Part shown: positions 7,508-16,700 of the stretch, piece by piece
How positions within the stretch are numbered: the stretch's first letter is position 1
How the letters are laid out: each line of letters opens with the position of its first letter
Source: Desulfobacteraceae bacterium
GTDB taxonomy: Bacteria > Desulfobacterota > Desulfobacteria > Desulfobacterales > Desulfosalsimonadaceae
Assembly (NCBI GenBank): GCA_011390415.1
Contig: JAABSL010000066.1
Coordinates: 1 to 34,206, forward strand
Length of the DNA stretch: 34,206 nt
Direction: 5' to 3'
Made by a program: the position numbers and the translations under genes
The notes under the pieces: model-generated
Database searches by the model: none
Told to the model about the DNA's origin: nothing
What the model saw: the letters and a program-made list of their open reading frames with translations, nothing else

Positions 7508-8665
7508 ATGATGACAAAAAATGATGGCATTTATCGCAAGCTGCAGAAACATCTGAACCGGCAGCCCGTGGGATATCCGAAAACCGTTTCCGGCGCTGAA
7601 ATCAGGGTGCTGAAACATATTTTTACCGAAGAAGAGGCCCGGGCGGCCGTGCTGCTGGATTACCGCTTCGAGGACCTTGAAACCGTATACGCCAGACTGT
7701 CGTCCCCGGAATACACGAAAGACGAGTTAAAGACCATTCTGGACCGGGTGGCGTCAAAAGGCGGGATCGGATACCGGCGGTCCGGGGGGCGGGATTTTTA
7801 CTGCAACATGCCCCTGGTGGTGGGGATGTATGAGGGGTTTAACAAGCATCTGAGCCACGAGTTCCTCGCCGATTTCAATCAATACACCGCCTCTCCCTCC
7901 TTTGGCATCAGTTTTCTGGGCACTGCCGTTCCGCAGATGCGCACCATTCCGGTGGACCAAAGCATTACGCCGGATCACCAGGTCAGCAGTTTTGACCGGG
8001 TCTCGGAACTGATTGAAACATCACCGGGCCCGTTTGCGGTGTTGGAGTGTATCTGCCGGAAGAAAAAAGCCATGGAAGGCGAACCGTGCGCGGTGACGGA
8101 CCGGAAAGAAACCTGCATGGCGGCCAATGAAACAGCGGCCGCGGTGCTGCATCACCAGATGGGCAGGGAAGTTTCAAAACAGGAGGCCATCGGCCTGCTT
8201 TCGGAAAATACAAAGCAGGGTCTGGTGCTTCAGCCGTCCAACACACAGGAGATTGAATTTGTCTGTTCCTGCTGCGGGTGCTGCTGCGGTATGCTGGGTA
8301 TTCAGAAGCTGCTTCCCCGGCCTTTAGATTTCTGGGCCGCCAATTTTTATGCGGTTCTGAATACGGATAACTGCACCCTGTGCGGCCTGTGCGCGAAAAT
8401 GTGTCAGGTGGATGCCATTACCGTAAAAAAGAAAAACAAAAAAATTAAAAAAATACAGGTCAAGGCGAAGAAATGCATTGGCTGCGGCAATTGCGTGGCC
8501 GCCTGTAAATTTGACGCAATTTCGCTGGTAAAAAAAGAAAACGAAATCATCCCGCCAAAAAATTTTGAAGCACTTGCTGACACCCTGATGACAAATAAAA
8601 AAACCACCTGGAGCAAGGTAAAAATGGTGGCACGGATGGTTCTGGGTATGCCGCAGCAGAGATAA
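7508..8665 (+). CDS. Multi-cysteine 4Fe-4S dicluster protein, function unknown
   Basis: The protein is about 386 residues. The N-terminal half has a helical, winged-helix-like segment (about 15-80). The middle has clustered cysteines (CICRKK and EPCAVTDRKETC, then CSCCGCCCG near 255). The C-terminus is a two-cluster ferredoxin domain, CTLCGLCAKMCQ and CIGCGNCVAACK, which would bind two [4Fe-4S] clusters. The CSCCGCCCG motif resembles cysteine-rich sites of electron-transfer Fe-S proteins. The frame extends upstream to TTG 7496, but ATG 7508 or 7511 behind GGGGGG (7501-7506) is more likely. It lies 67 bp after the hybrid kinase, so a redox role linked to that kinase is possible but unproven. 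I do not recognise a specific reaction. Confidence 0.85.
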   Translation: MMTKNDGIYRKLQKHLNRQPVGYPKTVSGAEIRVLKHIFTEEEARAAVLLDYRFEDLETVYARLSSPEYTKDELKTILDRVASKGGIGYRRSGGRDFYCNMPLVVGMYEGFNKHLSHEFLADFNQYTASPSFGISFLGTAVPQMRTIPVDQSITPDHQVSSFDRVSELIETSPGPFAVLECICRKKKAMEGEPCAVTDRKETCMAANETAAAVLHHQMGREVSKQEAIGLLSENTKQGLVLQPSNTQEIEFVCSCCGCCCGMLGIQKLLPRPLDFWAANFYAVLNTDNCTLCGLCAKMCQVDAITVKKKNKKIKKIQVKAKKCIGCGNCVAACKFDAISLVKKENEIIPPKNFEALADTLMTNKKTTWSKVKMVARMVLGMPQQR

Positions 8666-8673
8666 AAATTCCA

Positions 8674-8701
8674 TTGACACCATAAAATTTGACTCTATAA
8701 T
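8674..8701 (+). promoter_or_regulatory. Consensus sigma70 promoter for the TetR-RND efflux operon
   Basis: TTGACA (8674-8679) and TATAAT (8696-8701) are both perfect hexamers, 16 bp apart. Transcription would start near 8708, about 150 nt before the TetR gene. The predicted start lies inside the palindrome ATGACGATTCAT (8702-8713). Confidence 0.75.
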
Positions 8702-8780
8702 ATGACGATTCATTTCACAAAATGACGCGCAATTCATTTTTTGAAAACTGAAAAGCTTTTCATGGTGACAAATCACCATG
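8702..8780. promoter_or_regulatory. Palindromes at the efflux-operon promoter (candidate TetR operators)
   Basis: Three symmetric sites follow the -10 box. ATGA/TCAT lies within 8702-8713. AAAATGA (8719-8725) pairs with TCATTTT (8734-8740). CATGGTGA (8761-8768) pairs with TCACCATG (8773-8780). A fourth, GAAAAGCTTTTC, covers 8750-8761. The first two share ATGAC..TCATT half-sites and would block the promoter at 8674-8701, as expected for a TetR autorepressor. Confidence 0.5.
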
Positions 8781-8855
8781 TACCAGCATTTCAATCAATT
8801 ACGAATAACTTAGTTGGAAGCCCACGGGTAAGAAAAGATCCGGAAAGAAGAGATA

Positions 8856-9476
8856 ATGACAGATAAAAAACTTTCCCGGCGCGAGCGGGAAAAGTGTCGG
8901 CAGCGCAAGGAGATGATTGCAGCCGCTTTGTCGCTTTTTTCAGAAAAAGGCTACCATAATGTTTCCATGCAGGAAATTGCAGAAACGGCTGAATTTGCCA
9001 TCGGCACCCTGTACAAGTTTTTTCAGAACAAGGAAGACCTGTATAAAGCCCTGGTTATGGAGCAGAGCGAGCGGTTTGAAGTGGCTTTTGAGGCTGCCAT
9101 CGCCGGGCCGGCGGATGAGATTGAAAAACTGAGAAATTTTGTTCGTATCCGGAGGGACATGTGTCGGGACAATTTGCCGTTTATTCGCCTGTTCCTGGCC
9201 GAAAGCAAGGGGGCGAGCTTTAATCTCAAGGCAGGTCTGGATGCGGATCTGCGCAAAAAAATCGATGCCTTTATGGAAAAACTCGCCCACATTTTTGAAT
9301 CCGGAATGGAAAACGGCCGGTTTCAGAAAATCGCTGATCCTTATTCCCTGGCCATTGCGTTAGACAGCGTCATTGATGCATTTATACTGCTCTGGGTCGA
9401 ATCCCCGGAGCGTCATCCCTTTCCGGAGGACCCGGATGTTATTTTAAATATTTTTTTCAAAGGATTACTTAATTAA
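8856..9476 (+). CDS. TetR/AcrR family repressor of the adjacent RND efflux operon
   Basis: This 206-residue protein has the TetR helix-turn-helix at about 13-60 (HNVSMQEIAETAEFAIGTLYKFF) and a helical C-terminal effector domain. The start ATG 8856 follows a purine-rich GGAAAGAAGAGA. It is the first gene of a four-gene transcription unit (regulator, adaptor, pump, outer-membrane factor), 54 bp ahead of the adaptor. Control of this efflux system, probably by repression relieved by a pump substrate, follows from the family and arrangement and is not shown directly. Confidence 0.93.
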   Translation: MTDKKLSRREREKCRQRKEMIAAALSLFSEKGYHNVSMQEIAETAEFAIGTLYKFFQNKEDLYKALVMEQSERFEVAFEAAIAGPADEIEKLRNFVRIRRDMCRDNLPFIRLFLAESKGASFNLKAGLDADLRKKIDAFMEKLAHIFESGMENGRFQKIADPYSLAIALDSVIDAFILLWVESPERHPFPEDPDVILNIFFKGLLN

Positions 9477-9530
9477 TTCGTGATTTTACGAGTTTTAAAC
9501 ACGCATGTACCTGTATTCTGGAGGCTTTTG

Positions 9531-10751
9531 ATGCAATCAAAAAATAACTATGTTCAATCGTTCGCGTGGGCTCCGGCACTGGCGGTTCTGGCCAGCCTTG
9601 TTTTTCTGATCGGAGGCTGTAAAAAAGAAGACGCACAGCCTGCCGGGCCGCCGCCAGCTCCGGAAGTGTCGGTAATGACCATAGCGCCGGAAGCGATTAT
9701 GCTGACCACGGAATTGCCCGGCCGGACATCCGCCTATCGGGTGGCGGAGATCAGGCCCCAGATCAGCGGAATTATCCAAAAACGGCTGTTTACCGAAGGC
9801 GCTGAAGTCAAGGCGGGGGATGTGCTGTACCAGATTGATCCGGCCCCGTTTGAAGCGGCATTGAAGAATGCGGAAGCGGCCCATGCCAGATCCGAAGCCA
9901 ATCTGCCGGCCGTGCGGTCCCGGGCCGAACGGTATAAAGGATTGCTGGCGGAAAATGCGGTCAGCCAGCAGGATTACGAAGACGCAGCCGCTGCCCTGAA
10001 ACAGGCCCAAGCCGATATCCAGTATTGGCAAGCAGCTCTGGATACCGCCCGCATCAACCTGGAATACACGCGGATTACCGCGCCCATTTCCGGCCATATC
10101 GGTCGATCCAGCGTTACTGAGGGGGCCATCGTTACCGCCTATCAGCCGGTGGCACTGGCTACCATCCAGCAGCTCGACCCCATATACGTGGATGTGCATC
10201 AATCCACCACCGATCTGATGCGACTGAAAAAGCGCCTGGCAGAGGGGCATCTTGATCAGAACGGCGAGAGTCAGAAAGAGGTTAAGATTATAATGGCAGA
10301 TAACACGGAATATCCCGAAAAAGGATCCCTCCAGTTTCGGGATGTGACCGTGGACCCGAGCACCGGTTCCGTAATTATCCGGGCGGTTTTTCCCAATCCC
10401 GAAAGGGCCCTGCTGCCGGGAATGTTTGTCCGGGCGGTGGTTAAGGAAGGCGTCAATGAACAGGCCATTTTAATTCCTCAGCAGTCGGTCTCACGCGACC
10501 CCAGAGGGAATCCGGTGGCATTGATCGTTGGTGCGGATAATACCGTGGGAAAGCGTCTGCTCGAGGTCGATCGCGCCATTGTGGACAAATGGCTCGTTTC
10601 CTCCGGTCTTGTGCAGGGAGATCGCCTGATTGTCGAGGGTATCCAGAAAGTCCGTCCGGGAATGACCGTAAAGACGGTTCCTCTTGAAACGGCGTCCGGG
10701 CCGGATAATTCAGAACCTGGCGCGGCTTCGAATAACCCGGAATCCAATTAG
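9531..10751 (+). CDS. acrA: RND efflux periplasmic adaptor lipoprotein (AcrA/MexA type)
   Basis: This 406-residue protein has a lipoprotein signal ending in LIGGC, so the mature protein would be anchored by its N-terminal Cys. A biotinyl-lipoyl half (PQISGIIQKRLFTEGAEVKAGDVLYQID), an alpha-hairpin (about 105-170) and the second lipoyl half with the beta-barrel (about 175-300, ITAPISGHIGRS) follow in HlyD/AcrA order. The frame is open from GTG 9480, but ATG 9531 has GGAGG at 9520-9524 and gives the clean signal peptide. It bridges the inner-membrane pump (10764) and the outer-membrane factor (13939), which follow directly. Confidence 0.93.
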   Translation: MQSKNNYVQSFAWAPALAVLASLVFLIGGCKKEDAQPAGPPPAPEVSVMTIAPEAIMLTTELPGRTSAYRVAEIRPQISGIIQKRLFTEGAEVKAGDVLYQIDPAPFEAALKNAEAAHARSEANLPAVRSRAERYKGLLAENAVSQQDYEDAAAALKQAQADIQYWQAALDTARINLEYTRITAPISGHIGRSSVTEGAIVTAYQPVALATIQQLDPIYVDVHQSTTDLMRLKKRLAEGHLDQNGESQKEVKIIMADNTEYPEKGSLQFRDVTVDPSTGSVIIRAVFPNPERALLPGMFVRAVVKEGVNEQAILIPQQSVSRDPRGNPVALIVGADNTVGKRLLEVDRAIVDKWLVSSGLVQGDRLIVEGIQKVRPGMTVKTVPLETASGPDNSEPGAASNNPESN

Positions 10752-10763
10752 CGGAGGCGTATA

Positions 10764-13700
10764 ATGTTATCAAAATTTTTTCTGGAACGCCCCGTTTTTG
10801 CCTGGGTGATTGCCATCGTTTTGATGGTGGCCGGTGGGCTGGCAATTTACAACCTGCCCATATCCCAGTATCCGCCGATTGCGCCGCCGTCCATTGCCAT
10901 AGACGCTTTTTATCCCGGTGCTTCGGCGGAAACGGTGGAAAACAGCGTTACCCAAATTATTGAACAGAAAATGACCGGCTTTGATGACATGCTCTATCTG
11001 TCGGCCACCAGTGATTCTACCGGTTCCTCCCGGGTCGAGCTGACGTTTGCACCGGGAACCGACCCCGACCTTGCCTGGGCCAAGGTTCAGAACAAGCTTC
11101 AGTTGGCCATGGCCAGCCTGCCCACGGTGGTTCAGAGCCAGGGTGTTAAGGTGAGTAAGTCCACCCGAAATTTTTTGATGATCGTGGGCATGGTATCGCA
11201 AGACGGCAGCATGGACGGCAGTGATTTGAGGGATTATTCCCAGTCCAATCTGGAAAAGGTGCTGGCCCGGGTGCCCGGGGTAGGGGAAGTGACCACCTTT
11301 GGCAGCCAGTATGCCATGCGCGTATGGGTCAATCCGGACAAGCTGACCGAATATCGTCTGACCATAGAAGATGTTGTCGCCGCATTGCGGGCATACAATG
11401 TGGAAATATCCGCGGGCCAGTTCGGCGGTGCCCCGGCAGTGGAAGGACAGCGCCTGAACGCCTCCATCATTGTCCAGAGTCTGCTCAAGACGCCGGCTGA
11501 ATTTGCCGACATCCCTTTGCGCATTAATCCGGACGGATCCGTTATTCGGGTGGCGGATGTGGGCCGTGTGGAACTGGGCACGGAACAGTATAATGTTGAA
11601 GCAAGATATAACGGCATGCCGGCCGGTGCTCTGGCCATCCGCCAATCCGCCGGCGCCAATGCCCTGGCCACGGCGGATGCGGTCAAGGCCAAACTGGAAG
11701 AAATGAGCCGGTTTTTCCCCACCGGCATGAAAGTGGTATATCCTTATGATACCACCCCCTTTGTGGAAGTCGCCATTACAGAAGTTTTTAAAACCCTTGC
11801 CGAGGCGGTGATCCTGGTTTTTCTGGTGATGTATCTGTTCATGGGAAACCTGCGGGCCACCCTGATTCCGACCATTGCCGTGCCGGTGGTTATTTTGGGA
11901 ACATTTGCCGTGCTGGGGATGTTCGGATTTTCCATCAACATGCTGACCATGTTTGCCATGGTGCTGGCCATCGGCCTTCTGGTGGACGATGCCATTGTGG
12001 TGGTGGAAAACGTGGAGCGGATCATGAGCGAGGAGGGGCTGCCGCCCAAACAGGCCACGGCCAAATCCATGGAACAGATCACCAGCGCCCTGATCGGCAT
12101 CGGGCTGGTGCTGTCGGCGGTTTTCGGGCCGATGGCGTTTTTCCCCGGTTCCACAGGGGTTATATACCGTCAGTTTTCCGTGACCATCATTTCCGCCATG
12201 CTCCTTTCGGTAGTGGTGGCCCTTATTCTGACGCCGGTATTGTGCGCTTCTCTGCTCAAACCGGTCCGGGCGGGCCATGAACCCGCGGATAATGCGGTTT
12301 TTTTCATGCGTCCTTTTTTCCGATGGTTTGACCGGGTGTTTTACCGGTCCAGGGATATATATATAAAAGTGGTGGGACATTCACTGGCCAAGAAATTTCG
12401 CTATCTGCTGATATTTATCGTTATTGTCGGCTTGATGGGATTTTTGTTCCGCCAGATGCCCACCGCCTATCTGCCGGAAGAAGACCAGGGCCTTCTTTTT
12501 GTCCAGGCCATGCTCCCGGCCAATTCCACTTTGGAACAGACCGAAGCGGTTTTGAGCAAGGTAAAGGATCATTTTCTGACCCGGGAAACCGAGGCCGTGG
12601 AGTCGCTGATGACGGTTGCCGGATACAGTTTTTCCGGCCGGGGCCAAAACGTCGGTCTGGCGTTTGTCCGGCTCAGGGACTGGGAATTGCGGGACCGGCC
12701 GGACCTGAAAGTAAAAGCAGTGGTCGGAAGGGCCATGGGTGCTTTTTCACAATACAAAAATGCCATGGTCTTTGCTTTCCCGCCTCCGGCGGTTGTGGAG
12801 TTAGGCCAGGCCAACGGGTTCGATTTTCAGCTGCTGGACCGGGGCGGACTGGGGCATGCCAAACTGATGGGTGCCCGGAATCAGTTGCTGGGAATTGCCG
12901 CACAGGACCCCCGGCTGATACGGGTTCGTCCCAACGGTCTGGAAGATGTGCCCCAGTACCGGATTAATGTGGACTGGGAAAAGGCCGGGGCCCTGGGTGT
13001 GCCCGTTAACGCCATTCATAATACCATATCCGCGGCATTCGGCAGTGCCTATGTCAACGATTTTATCCAGTCCGGCCGGGTCAAGCGGGTGTTTGTCCAG
13101 GCGGACGCGCCGTACCGAATGCTTCCCGAAGACCTGGAAAAACTCTATGTCCGCAATAATCAGGGCAAGATGGTCCCGTTTTCTTCGTTCGCGTCCGGAC
13201 ACTGGACTTCCGGTTCGCCGAAACTGGAACGCTTCAACGGCTTTCCGTCCATTAATATCTGGGGGGAGGCCGCACCGGGCAGAAGCTCCGGCGAGGCCAT
13301 GAAAGCCATGGAAGAGGCGGTTCATCAGCTCCCGCCCGGAATCGGTTACGACTGGACCGGACTCTCCTATCAGGAACGGATGTCCGGCTCCCAGGCCCCG
13401 ATACTGTATGCGTTTTCCATTCTGGTAATATTTTTATGCCTGGCCGCTCTTTATGAGAGCTGGCCCATTCCCATATCGATTCTGCTGACCCTGCCGCTGG
13501 GCGCCATCGGCGGCGTGATTGCCACCAGCCGGATGGGAATGCCCAATGATGTTTATTTCCAGATCGGGCTGCTGACCATTTTAGGGCTTTCCACAAAAAA
13601 CGCCATTTTGATTGTTCAGTTTGCCCGGGCCCGGGTGGATGAAGGCATGGAGCTGATTGCAGCAACGCTGGAAGGGGCCAAGCTGCGGCTGCGGCCCATC

Positions 13701-13946
13701 ATCATGACCTCTCTGGCATTCGGCTTCGGGGTCTTGCCCCTGGCATTGGCAAGCGGAGCCGGTGCAGGCGCTCAGCGGGCCATTGGTATCGGTGTGCTGG
13801 GCGGGGTGGTGACATCCACTTTCCTGGTCACTATTTTTGCACCGCTTTTTTATGTGCTGATTTATAATCTGCTCGGCCGTCACCGGAAACGCGGCGGCAA
13901 CACAGTCGCTGAAACAAATGCATCAGGGAATCAATATCATGAATAA
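10764..13946 (+). CDS. acrB: RND multidrug efflux permease (HAE1 family, AcrB/MexB type)
   Basis: The length of 1060 residues is standard for the family. It has twelve expected membrane helices and two large periplasmic loops. The proton-relay residues are intact: the Asp pair in LAIGLLVDDAIVVVENVER (TM4) and the Lys in GLSTKNAILIVQFA (TM10). The N-terminus FFLERPVFAWVIAIVLM is classic HAE1. It would export amphiphilic compounds by proton antiport as a trimer with the adaptor and outer-membrane factor. It starts 12 bp after the adaptor stop behind GCGGAGG, and its end overlaps the next gene by 8 bp. The substrates cannot be inferred from sequence. Confidence 0.97.
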   Translation: MLSKFFLERPVFAWVIAIVLMVAGGLAIYNLPISQYPPIAPPSIAIDAFYPGASAETVENSVTQIIEQKMTGFDDMLYLSATSDSTGSSRVELTFAPGTDPDLAWAKVQNKLQLAMASLPTVVQSQGVKVSKSTRNFLMIVGMVSQDGSMDGSDLRDYSQSNLEKVLARVPGVGEVTTFGSQYAMRVWVNPDKLTEYRLTIEDVVAALRAYNVEISAGQFGGAPAVEGQRLNASIIVQSLLKTPAEFADIPLRINPDGSVIRVADVGRVELGTEQYNVEARYNGMPAGALAIRQSAGANALATADAVKAKLEEMSRFFPTGMKVVYPYDTTPFVEVAITEVFKTLAEAVILVFLVMYLFMGNLRATLIPTIAVPVVILGTFAVLGMFGFSINMLTMFAMVLAIGLLVDDAIVVVENVERIMSEEGLPPKQATAKSMEQITSALIGIGLVLSAVFGPMAFFPGSTGVIYRQFSVTIISAMLLSVVVALILTPVLCASLLKPVRAGHEPADNAVFFMRPFFRWFDRVFYRSRDIYIKVVGHSLAKKFRYLLIFIVIVGLMGFLFRQMPTAYLPEEDQGLLFVQAMLPANSTLEQTEAVLSKVKDHFLTRETEAVESLMTVAGYSFSGRGQNVGLAFVRLRDWELRDRPDLKVKAVVGRAMGAFSQYKNAMVFAFPPPAVVELGQANGFDFQLLDRGGLGHAKLMGARNQLLGIAAQDPRLIRVRPNGLEDVPQYRINVDWEKAGALGVPVNAIHNTISAAFGSAYVNDFIQSGRVKRVFVQADAPYRMLPEDLEKLYVRNNQGKMVPFSSFASGHWTSGSPKLERFNGFPSINIWGEAAPGRSSGEAMKAMEEAVHQLPPGIGYDWTGLSYQERMSGSQAPILYAFSILVIFLCLAALYESWPIPISILLTLPLGAIGGVIATSRMGMPNDVYFQIGLLTILGLSTKNAILIVQFARARVDEGMELIAATLEGAKLRLRPIIMTSLAFGFGVLPLALASGAGAGAQRAIGIGVLGGVVTSTFLVTIFAPLFYVLIYNLLGRHRKRGGNTVAETNASGNQYHE

Positions 13947-15351
13947 AAATCTGTTTTTTACGCTGGGGATGGTCATTATGATCACCGGCTGCACCATGAT
14001 CCCAGAGTACACTCGTCCCGAGGCCCCGGTACCCGATGCCTGGCCGGAGGGACCGGCATATTCACAAACCGACGCAGACAGCGAAAAATCCGCTGTCGAA
14101 ATAGAGTGGCGCACATTTTTTACGGACAAACGTCTCCAGAAGGTGATCGAAACGGCCCTTCTGAACAACCGGGACCTTCGTCTGGCCGCATTGAATGTGG
14201 AACGGGCGCGGGCGATCTACGGGATTGCCCGTTCGGAAATTTTCCCGGCGGTGGACGCCACCGCCTCCGGCAGCAGACAACGGACGCCGGCGGATCTTTC
14301 AAGCACCGGCAAGGCAAGGACTGCGGAACAATACGAGGTTGGCCTGGGGATATTTGCCTGGGAAATTGATTTTTTCGGCCGCATCCGCAGTCTCAAGGAT
14401 CAGGCTCTGGAATCATTTTTTGCAACAGAGCAGGCCCGGCGCAGTACGCAGATACTGATAACCGCAACGGTGGCCGACGCCTATCTGGCCCTGGCCGCGG
14501 ATCGGGAAAATCTGTCCCTGGCAAAGACCACTTATGAAAATCAGCAAAACGCTTACGATCTGGTCCGGCGACGGCACGAAATCGGCCTGGCCAACGAACT
14601 GGATCTGTATCGCGCCCAGACCCAGGTGGATATCGCCCGGGGGGATATTGCCCGGTTCACCCAACTGGTGGCCCGGGATATCAATGCGTTGAATCTTCTG
14701 GCCGGCAACGGGGAATCGCTGCCGGGCGCGATGCTGCCCCAAGATCTTTCCGGTGTGGAACCGTTAAAAGATATTTCTGCCGGTATTTCCTCGGAAGTGC
14801 TGCTTATGCGACCGGACATTATGCAGGCAGAACACCGTCTCAAAGCATCCAATGCCAATATCGGGGCTGCCCGGGCCGCCCTTTTTCCCCGGATTTCGCT
14901 CACCACTTCCATCGGCACGGCCAGCAGCGAGTTGTCCGGGCTCTTTGACGCCGGTCAGGATACCTGGCGGGTTGCACCCGGCCTGACGCTGCCGATCTTT
15001 GATGCCCGGCTGTGGTCGGCCCTGGATGCGTCCAAAGCCGAAAAAGAGATCGCTCAGGTGACCTATGAAAAGGCCATTCAGACGGCTTTCCGGGAAGTGG
15101 CAGATGCCCTGGCGGTGCGGGGAACCGTGGATGAGCAGTTATCCGCTCAGAAGTCTTTGGTTCATGCGGTTTCTGAAACCTATCGCCTTTCCGATATGCG
15201 CTATAATAAAGGAATTGACGATTATCTGGGAGTCTTGGATGCCCAGCGCTCTTACTATTCAGCTCAGCAGCAGCTGGTTTATCTCCAGCTGGCAAAGCAC
15301 CGCAATCAGGTAAGTTTTTATAAAGTGCTGGGCGGATACGGAGGGAACTGA
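13939..15351 (+). CDS. Outer-membrane efflux lipoprotein (OprM/NodT family, TolC-like)
   Basis: The protein is about 470 residues and has a lipoprotein signal ending MITGC. Two outer-membrane-efflux repeats contain the usual helical features (LLNNRDLRLAALNVERARA near 75; YDLVRRRHEIGLANELDLYRAQTQV near 210). The C-terminal half repeats the motif (VSETYRLSDMRYNKGIDDYLGVLDAQRS). It forms the trimeric exit duct for the upstream pump. ATG 13939, preceded by AGGGA (13925-13929), is preferred over ATG 13918; it overlaps the end of the pump gene, implying translational coupling. Confidence 0.95.
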   Translation: MNKNLFFTLGMVIMITGCTMIPEYTRPEAPVPDAWPEGPAYSQTDADSEKSAVEIEWRTFFTDKRLQKVIETALLNNRDLRLAALNVERARAIYGIARSEIFPAVDATASGSRQRTPADLSSTGKARTAEQYEVGLGIFAWEIDFFGRIRSLKDQALESFFATEQARRSTQILITATVADAYLALAADRENLSLAKTTYENQQNAYDLVRRRHEIGLANELDLYRAQTQVDIARGDIARFTQLVARDINALNLLAGNGESLPGAMLPQDLSGVEPLKDISAGISSEVLLMRPDIMQAEHRLKASNANIGAARAALFPRISLTTSIGTASSELSGLFDAGQDTWRVAPGLTLPIFDARLWSALDASKAEKEIAQVTYEKAIQTAFREVADALAVRGTVDEQLSAQKSLVHAVSETYRLSDMRYNKGIDDYLGVLDAQRSYYSAQQQLVYLQLAKHRNQVSFYKVLGGYGGN

Positions 15352-15357
15352 TAAAAA

Positions 15358-15404
15358 AAGCGCTTCGTGATCTTTTATTCTCTTTTATCGATCACGAAGC
15401 GCTT
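15358..15404 (-). terminator. Rho-independent terminator for the minus-strand porin
   Basis: Perfect 15-bp arms at 15358-15372 and 15390-15404 pair around a 17-base loop. On the minus strand the stem is followed by seven T residues (plus-strand A-run 15353-15359). On the plus strand there is no T-run, so the direction is clear. It starts 7 bp from the outer-membrane-factor stop codon. Confidence 0.85.
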
Positions 15405-15412
15405 AAAGGCCC

Positions 15413-15435
15413 AATGGTGCTGTGCACCATTTTTT
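15413..15435 (+). terminator. Rho-independent terminator for the efflux operon
   Basis: AATGGTGC (15413-15420) and GCACCATT (15424-15431) form a tight hairpin with a TGT loop, and a T-run extends to 15435. It lies 60 bp after the last efflux gene. Confidence 0.8.
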
Positions 15436-15453
15436 GAGGAGGGGCCAGGTGTT

Positions 15454-16554
15454 TTAGAATTTATATTTCAGATCCACATGATACGTTTTGGGGTCCTGGT
15501 CAATGTCTCTTTCCTTGGCTTCATACAGATATGCAGTGGCGGCCAGTTCGCAGTTTTTGGTCAGTTTATATCCCAGGCCGATTTTGAATCCTTCAACATC
15601 CGTGGAACCCAGCGCGTCTCCCCAGTCAGCGTCCTTTAATGTCGGAATACAGGCATCCGCGCCAACACTGGCATAGTCAACGCCGATTTTAAATTTGGCG
15701 ATACTGGCGGAAACACCCACCAGGTAACCCATGTTCTCCTCTTCCGGATCAAGGTCGCCACCCTGAATGCTCTGGCCTTTTTCGCCTTCCGCGCCCATAT
15801 TATAAAATATCTGGGCATGGGGGGAAATTTTTGCCATGTCGGTTTTGATTTCAGCACCCAGGAACAGATCGATGATCTGGTAGCCGTAATCACTGTCCAG
15901 GGTGGTCGCGTCACCGTATGCGCTGATGAGTTCTTCGGCATCATGGTAGTTATAGAATGCCAGGGCAGCGGTGAACATATCCAGATTCGCACCCACCTGA
16001 ATGGCTTCCATCTGGGCGATGTCTTTGTCAACATAATAGACGTCATACCACCCGGCGGTGATGAAAATCGGTTTCAAATCAACCATACCGGTAAACCCCG
16101 CCGGCCGGACATCACCGTCCCACAGGGCCCAGGTGGTTTTAAACGGATTTTTCTGCTGGCCGGCAACAAATTTAAAATTGCTCAGATTGTGTTCTGAATA
16201 GGCGTAATCCAGACGGATGTCGCCGGTTTCGAAAAATGCGCCGTCCGACCAGGTGTCGTTGGTGGAGGTGGCATCAGAACCACCCGTAGCAAGCCCTGCG
16301 GCAATTTTCCAGTTTTCCGCCGGATTGGTCCATTTCATGCCCAGGCGAAAACGGGTTCTCATGCGATCCGTGGCATCCTCGCCGGATACATCCTTTTCCT
16401 TGTATTCATACCGGATTCTCAAGTCTCCCTTTAATTCCATGCTTTCGATGAAATCCTGGAGCACCAGGCTGGCGGAAGCCGTCATCGGCAGGAATAAGGT
16501 TGCGCCGATAAAACATGCAACGGTTAACAAACACACTTTGATTTTTTGTTTCAT
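15454..16554 (-). CDS. Outer-membrane porin, putative-porin (Porin_5-like) family
   Basis: This 366-residue protein has a signal peptide of about 29 residues (hydrophobic core then MTASAS). The mature part is rich in alternating beta-strand segments (GDLRIRYEYKEKD, DRMRTRFRLGMKW, VGVSASIAKFKIGVDYASVG) and ends in a terminal aromatic (VDLKYKF), as outer-membrane barrels do. The arrangement ELKGDLRIRYEY...RMRTRFRLG matches porins found in deltaproteobacteria. Upstream, at 16701-16722, lies a Pho-box-like site closely similar to one in the phoB-pstS intergenic region, so the porin may be induced by phosphate starvation. Selectivity for phosphate is inference. A strong terminator follows at 15358-15404. 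Confidence 0.85.
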   Translation of the reverse strand: MKQKIKVCLLTVACFIGATLFLPMTASASLVLQDFIESMELKGDLRIRYEYKEKDVSGEDATDRMRTRFRLGMKWTNPAENWKIAAGLATGGSDATSTNDTWSDGAFFETGDIRLDYAYSEHNLSNFKFVAGQQKNPFKTTWALWDGDVRPAGFTGMVDLKPIFITAGWYDVYYVDKDIAQMEAIQVGANLDMFTAALAFYNYHDAEELISAYGDATTLDSDYGYQIIDLFLGAEIKTDMAKISPHAQIFYNMGAEGEKGQSIQGGDLDPEEENMGYLVGVSASIAKFKIGVDYASVGADACIPTLKDADWGDALGSTDVEGFKIGLGYKLTKNCELAATAYLYEAKERDIDQDPKTYHVDLKYKF

Positions 16555-16700
16555 TTTTTTTCTCCTTGTTTAATCTTTAGTCAACAAAATGATTTTTTAC
16601 TTATAAGTCTGTCGCTGTAATTGTTCAGGTGAATTTAATACGGTAAAGTAGAGTCATTGTGTGAACGTATAATGTCAATTCTGTGAATAAAAAAAGAAGT

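Noticed and set aside
10770-12380. A 536-codon open frame on the minus strand inside the RND pump gene
   Set aside because: It is antisense to a clearly conserved pump sequence; it is rich in His and Gly from the GC-biased complement and lacks a ribosome site or recognisable motif.
15358-15404. The first hairpin as terminator of the plus-strand efflux operon
   Set aside because: It has no T-run on the plus strand; the hairpin at 15413-15435 does.
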